Source: Dasypus novemcinctus
Lineage: Eukaryota > Chordata > Mammalia > Cingulata > Dasypodidae
Direction of reading: 5' to 3'
NCBI RefSeq assembly: GCF_030445035.2
Contig: NC_080680.1
Location: 48,497,212-48,561,211, forward strand
DNA length: 64,000 nt
This document shows, piece by piece, positions 22,994-32,325 of this stretch (position 1 is the stretch's first letter; every line of letters begins with the position of its first letter). The translations under genes were made by a program, and so were the position numbers. Under the pieces are notes generated by a model, which saw nothing but the letters and a program-made list of their open reading frames with translations, was not told the origin of the DNA and ran no database searches.

Positions 22994-24009
22994 CTTCTAA
23001 TTTTTTTTTTTTAATTTCACCTAATGTGTCTTTCCCATGAGCTCTGTTACTTTTTCTGTTCGGGTTTTCAAATTCTTCTTTGTGAATGTCTTCTTGATGT
23101 CTTTTATCTCTTTAGCCATACTGTCTTTCAACTCATTAATTTGATTTGAAAATTTGTATGCATCCCGTTAGTTGTCACAAGTCTTGTGTCTCTTCTGGGA
23201 TTTTGATGTATTCCTTTTCTTGATCCATGTCTTCCAGTTTCTTAATATGGTTCATAATTTTTTGGTGATGTCTAGGCATCTGATTTAGCTGGTGAGCTTA
23301 CTTAGATGCTCAATTTCTCACTCTTTGGTGGGAGGCTGTGTGTTACTGCAGTTTTTTGATTCTTGGTTCAACCTGGGTCTTTAGGATTGTCACTGTTAGT
23401 TGATGAAAACTGGACTCTGGATCTAGTAATCGTTTGCAGACCTGCTTCTTAGTGCGTTGGGGAGGGATTTTATAAAGGCTGGAAAAAACCTTATTTTAAG
23501 TTCCTCATGTGCGCTTCCTTGGTCTGCCAGCAGAAGGTGCTCTTTGGCAGCCCTCTCAGTTCAATGCCTGGTTGGTGTGTGTTTGCTGCAACTTGGACTG
23601 GATCAATGCTGAGAGCCTTGTAATTCAAACTTTCTCAGATACATTTTTCCAGTCTTTGCTGGCAACCCTCTCCCTTTTCCATGGAAGGAAATGATTCCAC
23701 TACCCTCTATCTTCAACAGTCAGTCCTGGTTAGTATAAAGGGCGATTGAGAGGGTTGGATCTTTTTAGTCTGGAGCTGCCTCCCAAGGCAAACAATGGTG
23801 CAGCCATACCAGACCTGGAAGGGCTGGGACACAGCAGACCATATTTGTGAGTCAAAGCTTAGTCAGCGTTACGCTGTGTCCCCTTTTCTCCCCTTTCCTA
23901 GGGAGGTGGATCCCTTGGTGCCCCCTTTGTATTTAGCCACTGGCCGAGGCCTGAGAATTCAGAAGTGTCCTTAGTGTGGGGGAGTGTGTGGGCCAGTGGC
24001 AGCTGATGC

Positions 24010-24227
24010 TTTTTAAAATTTTGAGGTACTGGGGATGCGGACTGATTCCAGGACCTCATATGTGGGAAGCCGGCCTTCAACCACTGAGCCACATAGAATT
24101 CCCTGAGTTGGTTGTTTCATTTGTTTTGCTTGTTGTTTGTTTTTGATTTTTCAGGAGGCACTGGGATCTGAATACCTGCCTCCCATGTGGGAGGCGGGCA
24201 CTCAACTGGTGAGCCACATCCACTCCC
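24010..24227 (-). mobile_element. Dimeric short DAS-type SINE
   Basis: Two tRNA-like heads lie in the same direction, the first ending near 24101 and the second at 24227. They are joined by a T/G-rich linker. The same dimer design recurs at 27871-28073. Inserted in the 5' UTR part of L1-C. Confidence 0.75.
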
Positions 24228-24804
24228 GGACTGCTGCTTTTAACTCACAATTTTTCCATTGCCATTCTTTTTCTTTTGTCCCTCTCTCTTCTGGGTGGTG
24301 TCCAGCCTTTCCCTGGTGTCCTGAACCATAAAAGACTTTTTTCCCAGTGTTATTCTGTCTGTCCTATAGCTGTTTTTCTGGGAGAGGAGAGGGTCCTGTG
24401 TCTTTGTAGTCTGCTGTCTTCCCAGAAATTGTTGACAGTTTTTATCATGAATAGGCATTAAATTTTATCAAATAGTTTTTCTTCATTGATTGAGATCATT
24501 ATATGATTTTTCTCTTCTAATCTATTAACTGTAAATTATTTTTACAATTTTTTCCTCTAGTATTTAGCATTCTTAGATAATTCAACTTGGTCACTGCTGG
24601 ATCTGTTTTGATAATGTTTTGTTTAGGATTTTAAAAATGTAGCAATGTATGAAATTACCTTATGCTTTCCTTTTCTTGTACTGTGTTTGCTTTTGTTGTC
24701 ATAGTTATACTGGTGTCATAGAATGATTTGCATAGAAGTCCCTCTCTCTTCTTGAGAAGATTTTATATTAAGATTGGAATCCGTACCTTAAAAGATTGGT
24801 AAAA

Positions 24805-24829
24805 TTTACCTGTAAATTTTACAGGTAAA
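24805..24829. repeat. 25-bp perfect palindrome
   Basis: Arms tttacctgtaaa (24805-24816) and tttacaggtaaa (24818-24829) are exact reverse complements around a single T. It lies in the old L1 remnant and is not part of the L1 consensus that I know. Confidence 0.9.
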
Positions 24830-25459
24830 AGAGGTAAATGTAAAGATTACCTCTTTGAAGGAAGAGTTTTAATCATCGCTTACAATTTGTGGGACTATTC
24901 AGGCTTTATATTTTTTCTTGTCTCTTTGAGTCTGTAATTATGTCACTATTTCTTATTTATTTTGTGCCCTTTATTCTATTTTCTGATTTGTTTTGTCTGC
25001 TCCTTAATCATTATTAAGAGCTAACCTTTACTTTGTCTGATCCTCCTTATTATAACCACATTTTAAATTTCATCAATATTTGCTTTCATCTTTACCTTTA
25101 TTTTCTTGTTTGTTCATTGAGTTTATATTTAATTGTTTTATTAAAGTTGATTGTTTAGATTCATTTGTTTTCAGTCTTTGTTCTTTTCTAATATAAGCAT
25201 TTAAATTTATGCTGATATGGTACATTTCCAAAGATGTAATGTGTAGCATTTTAATTTCTAAAATTTCCGTTGTTGTGTTTGACTCATGAATGGTTTAACT
25301 CTATCTTAAAATTTTCATAGCTGTTGGGATTTTAAATATATTTTTATTATTGATATCCTATCTAATTATTTGTGATTAGAGAAAATAGTTTTTCAAATGT
25401 TGATTCTTTAAATTTGTTGTTTTTGTATGGCCTAATAAGTGGTCAGTTTTTTTTAAAGC

Positions 25460-25660
25460 AGTTTAATTGAGTTATATTCAAGTGCTATGCACTCTATTCA
25501 AAGTGTAAAATCAGTGGCTTTTGGTATAATCACAGTGTCGTACATTCATCACCATAAAAATTTTTGGAACAATTTGATTACTCGAAAAAGAAAAACTCCA
25601 TACTCCTTAGCAGTCACCTCTCAATCCCTGAATCTCAGCAGTGTTGCAATACCTAATCTC
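25460..25660 (-). mobile_element. L1 3' UTR fragment
   Basis: Shares 'attgagttatattcaagt', 'caaagtgtaaaatcagtgg', 'ttggtataatcacagtg' and 'attcatcaccataaaaa' with the 3' UTRs of L1-A and L1-C. Confidence 0.75.
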
Positions 25661-25930
25661 CAGTTCTTTGAACTCACCCAGGACAACTAACAAGGAGATG
25701 ATGATGGACAATGCCCTTCCCAAGAAACAGAGAGTGTCTGCAACTGCAAGCAAGACAGTTACATCTCTCTGCCCCATGGGCTCTAAGCACCCTTCAATTA
25801 GAAACAGTGTAGGCATTACCATGCCCAAATTCTCAGTATTGGGGAATGAACAACGGACTAAAGTAGACATATGACACACAGAAATTAGATAAAAACATTG
25901 TATCTATGTTAAATTTACCGGAATTGAAAG
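25661..25930 (+). mobile_element. Diverged REL-related fragment
   Basis: 'gtctgcaactgcaagcaag', then 'tctaagcacccttcaatta', then 'ggggaatgaacaacggact' parallels the block at about 62745-62835 of REL-C. The copy is much older. Family membership is inferred from order and local similarity. Confidence 0.45.
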
Positions 25931-26414
25931 CTGTACTCCTACTATGATTTAATTAAATCACATAGTGGCATTCCTGGCATTAACTGGCTTGGAAATAAAC
26001 ACCATTGACTTGTTAAGCGTACATTTCGACTAGCATTTGGACATAATAGGCATAGCCTACTAGCCTTGCATGTGCTGTGGGCATCAGTCATGTTTTTTAT
26101 TTTTATTTTTTCTCTAAGAGAATGTTTATTATCCCTTAATCTGGTAAATAAGTTAATCAGAAGATGATTGAGAGCTTCTACTAGATTTGGCCAATAAATA
26201 AATAGTTGTAGGTAGTTGGAGGCTAGGTTTGGAAATGGGTCAATTAGTGATGTAATTGATGCTGAAAGAAATGAATTCTGAGTCATTTAAGTTAATTCCA
26301 TTACGAGTACATTAAGGAACTGGGTTATTAGAAAGGATTACTAGCAAAAGGCAAATAGGTATGAATAAAACCAGTCATATCTGGTATTTGTACACAGACT
26401 TTTCCCCGCTTAAC
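25931..26414. other. Intronic sequence, unassigned
   Basis: AT-rich. A 114-codon minus-strand ORF (25942-26286) resembles nothing I recognise. No repeat was named. Confidence 0.35.
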
Positions 26415-26848
26415 TTTTTTTTTTTTAAAGATTTATTTTTCATTTGTTTCTCTCCCCTTTCCCACTCCTCCCCACCCCCAGTTGTCTGCTTTCTGTGTCC
26501 ATTCACTGTGTGTTTTTCTGTGTCCACTTGTATTCTTCTCAGTGGCACCTGGAATCTGTGTCTCTTTTTTGTTGTGTCATCTTGCTGCGTCAACTCTCTG
26601 TGTGTGTGGTGCTATTCCTGGACAGGCTGCACTTTTTCCTGCTGGGTGGCTCTCCTTATGGGGTGCACTCCTTGTGTGTGGGGCTCCCCTAAGTGGGGAC
26701 ACCCCTGCGTGGCATGACACTTCTTGCATGCATCAGCACTGTGCGTGGGCCAGCTCATCACATGGGTCAGGAGGCCCTGGGTTTGAACCTTGGACCTCCC
26801 AAGCGGTAGGTGGACACCCTATCTGTTGGGCCAAATCCATTTCCTTCC
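26415..26848 (-). mobile_element. DAS SINE, long
   Basis: Poly-T tail at 26415-26426 and head 'gggccaaatccatttcc' near 26829-26845. A flanking 'cttaac' at 26409-26414 and 26850-26855 is the likely TSD core. Confidence 0.9.
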
Positions 26849-27424
26849 ACTTAACTTCTCTTAGCAATTTATCGTTGATTGATTTATAAGAAATAAGCAC
26901 TGCTGTGCTTAATATAAGCAGAAAGAGCTTTGATATTAGGAGTTGGGTGTTTAGAGTCTTATTGTACATTTTTGTCTGTGTCCCCAGGGATATCTCCCAG
27001 AACCCCACTGCAGAAGAGGCTGGCAGTTCTCTCTTTATGGCACCCCTGCCATAAAGAGAAACCTGAAGAATCAGGGTCCAGAATCATAGCACCAGGGCTG
27101 AGATTTGGGGAGCAGGAAACTGCTGTTGCATCTATTTTATTCTGTGAACATACTGTCTTGTAGTTGTGATCAGGAATTATGCCAGAAATGTTACTTTAGA
27201 GTCAAACTATCTCTGCTATATCTGTTTCAGCCAGAAGTAAGTCTTATCCCCTCCACTCCCCTCACCCCAGACCAGTTGTGAATTCAAGCTTCTTCACACT
27301 GGAATAATTTAAATCATTATCTGGAACTTCTGTTGCAAGGGAGTCTGGAAAATGTAGGTTTCAGCACTCCAGTTTCTGCAGTAAAGGGCACCCTAGAATG
27401 AGTTTGGAGCAAGTGTTAAAATGA
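26849..27424. other. Intronic sequence, nothing recognised
   Basis: No gene or named repeat seen. Confidence 0.4.
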
Positions 27425-27525
27425 GTTCATCGGGGAGCGGTTGTGGCTCAAGCAGTTGAGCGCCTGCTTCTCACATGGGAGGACCCAGGTTTGTTTCCTG
27501 GTACCTCCTAACAACAACAACAAAA
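27425..27525 (+). mobile_element. Short DAS-type SINE, sense strand
   Basis: The head 'gagcggttgtggctcaag' and the B-box-like 'caggtttgtttcctggtac' are followed by a short CAA-repeat tail. One of the few sense-oriented copies. Confidence 0.75.
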
Positions 27526-27870
27526 AGAGTCCATCTAGTGTATCTTCAAGCATCTAATGTATGACTTGCATTACCACAATGACTCATTTGATTTCTTCCC
27601 TTTGTCTTTCTCTCCTAGATTTCCTTTTGGACCTGTGTGTTCTGTTGGCTCTTCCCTCATGCTCTGCTTATGCAAAAGGCAGAGAGACAATGGCTGCCAC
27701 AGCTTCCCTGGGCATCCTTTCTCTTCTCTAATTCTGTGTTCCTGGAGGAGTGATTGAGCCAGCTCAGGTCCACATTGCTTGCAGGATTGCCTGCCTGGAC
27801 TCACCCCTGTAGGTGGGGGAGGTTCTACAGGGGAGTACTTCTGTGGGCTGATGGGGGGAGGTATGTCTTT
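27526..27870. other. Intronic sequence, nothing recognised
   Basis: No gene or named repeat seen. Confidence 0.4.
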
Positions 27871-28073
27871 TTTTTGAGATACTGGGGCTGGGGATTAAAC
27901 CCAGGACTTTGTATGTGGAAAGCTGGTGCTCAATCACGGAACCAGATTGGCTCCCCTGAGTTGGTGTTTTTTGTTTTTGTTTTTGTTTTTTTTGTTAAGG
28001 AGGTGCAGGGGACTAAACCCAGGACCTCCCATGGGGGAAGCAGGTGCTCAGTTGATTAGCCACATCTGCTCTG
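27871..28073 (-). mobile_element. Dimeric short DAS-type SINE
   Basis: Two antisense tRNA-like heads (27871 to about 27957 and about 27995-28073) are separated by a (TTTTTG)n linker. Same architecture as 24010-24227. Confidence 0.75.
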
Positions 28074-28405
28074 GTATGCCTCTGTGTGAATGTGCTTATT
28101 ACAGCAGCTAAGGTATGTACGAAGTGAGGGTGAGGACAGCATTGAAAGGACAGAATCAGCTGATGGGAGAGTATTGCCAGGAAAGGAGTCCACATGTAAG
28201 ATAAACTACCTGGGTTTTTGCCAGATAGCTGAGCCTGAGGAAATGACAGTTCAGGCCAAGGAAATAGCGCAGTAGATATGAGTGTGTGTTACAATCTCAG
28301 AATAAGCTCAAATCTCTTCTTTATCTTTTAGTAACTGGGATTATGAGCAAGTTATTCAATCATCATTGGTGAGGTTAAAATATTAATGGTCACTCTCAAT
28401 GGGTT
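28074..28405. other. Intronic sequence, nothing recognised
   Basis: No gene or named repeat seen. Confidence 0.4.
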
Positions 28406-28418
28406 ATTATGAGGTTTA

Positions 28419-28879
28419 TTTTATTTATTTATTTATTTTTAAAGATTTATTTTATTTATTCCCCCCACCCCCCACCCCATTCCCCCTGTGTCTGCTCTCT
28501 TTGTCCATTTGCTGTGCGTTCTTCTCTGTCTGCTTGTATTCTTATTAGGTGGCTCTGGGAACCGATCCTGGGACCTTCCGGAGTGGGAGAGAGGTGATTA
28601 CTCTCTTACATCGCCTCAACTCCCTGTTCTGCTATGTCTTCTTATTTTCTCTCCTCTTTGTCTCTTGCTGCATCATCTTGCTGTGCCAGCTCTCAGCATC
28701 GGCCGACAGTCCTGTGCGGGGCAGCTTTCCTGCACTGGACAGCATTCCCATGCAGGGGCACTCTTGCATGGCAGCATTCTATCATGGGCTGTTACTACAC
28801 GTGGGTTAGCTCGCCGTGTGGGCCAGCTTGCCCTCATCAGGAGGCCCTGGGCATCGAACCCTGGACCTCCTGTTTCTCT
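28419..28879 (-). mobile_element. DAS SINE variant with perfect 13-bp TSD
   Basis: attatgaggttta occurs at 28406-28418 and 28880-28892. The body differs from the common long DAS form: it carries 'gggaccttccggagtggga' and a short GC-rich array of 'gggcactcttgcatgg'-like units near 28755. Confidence 0.88.
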
Positions 28880-28892
28880 ATTATGAGGTTTA

Positions 28893-29168
28893 AATAAGAG
28901 AATGCACCTTAACACACTTAGCAGATATCTGGATCACAGGAAGTACTCAGCACTCTGCATATATACACACAATGAATCATTTGAATGTAAATTGTAGAAA
29001 TGATGTCCCTTTACCCTGAAATACATCATTTTATATTTCCTAAAAACAAGGACATTCTCCTATATAACCACAGTGCAGTTATCAAAGTCAGGAATTTAAC
29101 CATGATATTGTACTATTATCTGTTCTACAAACCTTTTTCAAATTTTCCAGTTTTTCCATTAATATCCC
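28893..29168. other. Ancient L1-like 3' UTR remnant, weak
   Basis: 'ggacattctcctatataacc' and 'agttatcaaagtcaggaat' near 29050-29090 resemble old L1 3' UTR sequence. Nothing else is recognisable. Confidence 0.4.
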
Positions 29169-30610
29169 TTTTTTTTTAAGATAGAAAGTTTATTATTATA
29201 CAGTTACCTATGGAAATTGGGGCCCTGGCAAACTGTGAAAAAGTCTTGCCAAATAAGTTGTGTATCCCAGTATTACAGGTACCAAATAAGAGTATTATAT
29301 TCAGGAGAAGGATCCCATATTACTTTAGTCTCATTTATTATAGAACTATTCCTATTCATCTTTTATGACCTCAACACTTTTGAAGAGTCAAAAGCTATTT
29401 ATTTTGAAGAATGTCACTTGATTTAGCTTCTTCTGATATGCCCTCATGATTAGATTTAGGTTGTACATTTTTGACAGGGACATAAGTGATGTTGTGTTCT
29501 TTCAGTACATGGTATCAGGAGGCATATGATATCTGCTTTTCTAGTACTAATGATGTTAATTTTTTTTAATGTTTCATATTCTTTTATTCTTTCTTGTTTG
29601 CATTCAGAATGAAAGTCAATATTAGAATCCGGCAGTGTTTTTGCAATTTTTTGAATAAAGTCACATTTGTAAGAGGTTTCCTGTACAAACTGCACCATAT
29701 AGCACACCAAAGGCTGAAGTAAAACACACACATGGGTCCGACTGTTTGACTTCAATCCTTCCACTGCTTTGGCATCTAACTTTGCATCTTCAGCACTAGA
29801 AGCCTCAGTAAGCAAACTTATTTCTGCATCAGCAGGCCAATAAGAAATTCGGTTAACTCAGCATTTACAGTCATTTTCAAACAAGCAGAACATGGCTTTC
29901 TGGAAAAATACAGATCACAGTATTTCAGTCTTGACCCATGTTTAATAAGAGCAATTTGCCCAGCATGTAAATCTTCACTAGAACAATGGACACCAACAAT
30001 TTTTATGTTCTTCACCACCACAAGACCAGTTTTCTTCACCTGTTTTTTGTCAATAGATACTCTGGTATGTCTTCGTTATCCCCTAAGGTTCTGTGCTTTC
30101 CCGCTTCCTTTTTCTGAGATGTTTGCCTTTGGACTCCTGCAGCTGGGAAGAGCTCCATCCAGAGACTGAGGAGAGTGAAAGGGTTGATCTTTGAAAGCCT
30201 TGGTGTTTGACCGGTCATGCTGCCAGCCTGGGTGCTGACTGACTGTCCTGTCCCCGCTTTTTCCAGATTTTGCACCTGCCCTGCTTCTTTCATCCCAGCC
30301 CTAGCGGCTCTGCTGCCTGGGAAGCCGGCCTCGGCCAGGCATAATCTCGGCCCCTGCAGCTGGCCCCTAATGATGTTAATTTTGAAGTGATATCTGCCCT
30401 TCATTAGTCTTTGATGGCTTGGTTGCTTTCTGGGACAAGATGTTCCAGACATATCTTGCACAGTTCTTGTCCTATTCTGGAACCAGCCATTTCTTCAAAG
30501 AACCCTGGTTCCTGTTATTGGGAAATGGTATTTAGAGACCACAGGCTATATGCAATGGGTAAACTTTGCTACTGTTTTGTCATTTTTTTCTCTGCCTTTT
30601 CCAGTGGACA
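29169..30610 (-). mobile_element. Old polyA-tailed repeat split by the CDADC1 retrocopy (29169-29563 and 30367 to about 30610)
   Basis: On the minus strand the left part ends in AATAATAAA and a run of A's (poly-T 29169-29177). The flanks directly outside the CDADC1 insertion are continuous except for the duplicated 17-mer. I cannot assign the family. The right part ('ccagccatttcttcaaag', 'gggaaatggtatttagaga') is a widespread old mammalian repeat type. Confidence 0.45.
29568..30366 (-). pseudogene. CDADC1: CDADC1 processed pseudogene (3'-truncated retrocopy)
   Basis: CDADC1 is a cytidine/dCMP deaminase-domain protein. The minus-strand sequence is an intronless copy. The 5' UTR runs 30366-30294 and the start codon is at 30293. 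The N-terminal region (MKEAGQVQNLE, SMTGQTPRLSK, LLSLWMELFPA) is followed by the first deaminase-like domain (CSSEDLHAGQIALIKHGSR, SRKPCSACLK) and the linker SYKCDFIQKIAKTLPDSN. Frameshifts lie near 30040 (before KKTGLVVVKN) and 29865 (in NAELTEFLIG, expected NA..NRISYW). It stops after KQERIKEYE at a poly-A (poly-T 29560-29567), so the second, zinc-binding deaminase domain is missing. The 17-bp TSD ctaatgatgttaatttt lies at 29547-29563 and 30367-30383. It is antisense in KDM4C intron 1 and non-functional. Confidence 0.92.
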
Positions 30611-30817
30611 GAATTAGAAAATGTAGATAATTTTAAGAGAAAAATCATGAGTTCACATTGATATTTCAAATTCTAAGGAAATACTGTTTTAATGTAACTT
30701 TTCTAATTTCGTAGTGGTATCTATTTTTAAAAACAATAAGATCATTAAATACAATTTAATATTTTTTGCAGTTTTATGTCTTTAAAACATATCCCATTAG
30801 GATTAAAAAAAATCTTT

Positions 30818-30950
30818 TATTTTTTTTCTTTTAAAGATACATAGATCACATAAAATGTTACATTAAAAAATATGAGAGGTTCCCATATTCCCGACTCCTC
30901 CCATATCAACAACCTCTTTCATCAATGTGGCACATTTCCCTTTGGGATTT
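30818..30950 (-). mobile_element. REL 3'-end fragment
   Basis: 'gttacattaaaaaatatga' plus 'gaggttcccatattccc' and 'atcaacaacctctttcatca' matches the 3' end of the REL family. It is preceded by poly-T on +. Confidence 0.7.
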
Positions 30951-31130
30951 ACAACCTAAATACTGTGATTCTTAGTTACCTAAAGCAATTCTTCTTCCTG
31001 TTTGTTATGCCAGCATACAGTTGGCATATATAGTTGGGTTAATTGCTTTTTAATTTTTCAAGACTGCTTTTTTTCTTTAAAACTTAATTTTGTTTTAAAA
31101 TGATGTAAATCACTTACATGATTACAATGT

Positions 31131-31244
31131 TTTATTTTTTAAAAATTTTATATTCATTTTTATTTTATTTAGGAGGTACCAGGGATTGAACCTGGGACCT
31201 CATATATGGAAAGTAGGCGCTCGACCACTGACTATACCCGCTCC
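31131..31244 (-). mobile_element. Short DAS-type SINE
   Basis: The antisense B-box region 'gggattgaacctgggacc' and head 'gaccactgactatacccgc' with 'tccct' at the right end. The A/T tail is on the left. Confidence 0.75.
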
Positions 31245-31900
31245 CTAATTACATTGTTAATATAGTATATAGAGCTATACCCATAGAAGATTTGCTTTCT
31301 GCTTTGACGCTTCTTTTCCTATAGGTAACCATTTTATTAGTTTTGGTCTTGTTTTCTTTACAATAGATAGAATATTATAAACTCTCTTCACTTTGCTTTT
31401 TAAATTTAGCAATATGATTTGGAAATCACTCCAAATCCATATTTGGAGATCTTTTTCATTCCTTTTAGCTTGCCTCCGTTTTTGGAGGTATCATGTTGAC
31501 TTCATCAGTCTTGTATAATGGGCAGTCCTGTTTTAAGGGTAGTGTAAAAGATAAAGGAAAAACCGGGAAATGACAGGGCTTTGGAGATGTCATTAAAATT
31601 TGATGCAGAGTATTTGAAAAATTGATGCAAGGGTGAGTTAGACACATGTAAATTAGACATTATATTATTTTCATAAGATTTAGCATTGGAGGAAGTTGCA
31701 AGTTTCCAGCTAGAACCAATGAACTTCTGAGCATCGCAGGCAAGGGAGATTGAAATTGCCTCTACCTTCAGCCTGAATCTAGCATGACCTTGGAAAAGGG
31801 CATCATGCAGGCTGGAGTCAGGAATGAGTACCTCAGGGCAGTTGTGTTGTTTCCAGTACAGTCTTCTGAATTTTTGTAAGGGATCTCATTCTTATTCTTA
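31245..31900. other. Intronic sequence, nothing recognised
   Basis: No gene or named repeat seen. Confidence 0.4.
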
Positions 31901-31904
31901 AGAG

Positions 31905-32325
31905 ATGTATGTCAGTCAGGGTTCCTCAGAGAAAGAACCAATAGGGTGTGTGTGTGTCTCATGAAGTTGTAGGGATTGGTGAGTTTGAAATCTGTAGGAC
32001 AGCCTGGTCTACTGGCACTCGGTTAGGAATTTGTGCAGCAATCTTGAGGCAGAATTTCTTCCTCTCTAGGAAAACTCAGTTTTTGTTCTTAAGGCCTTCA
32101 ACTGATTGAATGAGGTCCACCCACATTGTTGAAGGTAAATCTCCTTTACTCCTGTTGATCATTTTTGCCTGTATCAGGCCTTATTCCAGACCTTTACTCC
32201 TTTACAACTGATTGTAGAATTTAATCACATTTACCATATACTACACAGCACCACCTACATTGTTTGTTTAAATAAATGAGTACTTGTGTCAGTTGGTCTA
32301 GCCAGTTTGACACAAAATTAACAAT
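31905..32325 (-). mobile_element. Ancient LTR-like dispersed repeat
   Basis: The order 'tgtcagtcagggttcctca' with 'gaaccaataggg', a TG-repeat, 'aaggccttcaactgattga', 'tgaggtccacccacattgt' and 'ccagtttgacacaaaatta' matches a common eutherian repeat that reads TG...CA on the minus strand. I do not assign the subfamily. Confidence 0.55.

Larger units (their letters stand above)
18061..24426 (-). mobile_element. L1-C: L1 with 5' end and internal deletion
   Basis: Diverged TSDs flank it: 'ttgccaacagttttt' near 18050 and 'ttgttgacagttttt' near 24429. On the minus strand it has a 5' UTR (24426 to about 23000), ORF1-like sequence (22440-21940), ORF2 C-terminal sequence (21850-21229 and 19042 to about 18600), and 3' UTR. 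The endonuclease and most of the RT are missing. At about 21853-21940 a short 3'-UTR-like piece lies at the junction. A REL element (19057-21214), a REL fragment (about 22395-22500) and a DAS SINE (22521-22993) interrupt it. Confidence 0.85.
18000..25440 (-). mobile_element. Older L1 (ORF2 region) split by L1-C (about 18000-18060 and 24440-25440)
   Basis: The left stub 'ctagtttgagtttgccaac' and the right continuation 'gtttttatcatgaataggc', then 'tttcttcattgattgagatc', are consecutive parts of an antisense L1 ORF2 RT region. They are now about 6.4 kb apart because L1-C landed between them. The right arm continues to about 25440 and is strongly decayed. Confidence 0.65.

Noticed and set aside
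25942-26286. Possible nuclear mitochondrial insertion (114-codon ORF)
   Set aside because: Composition and a vague ATP6-like look suggested it, but codon-by-codon comparison gave no convincing alignment.
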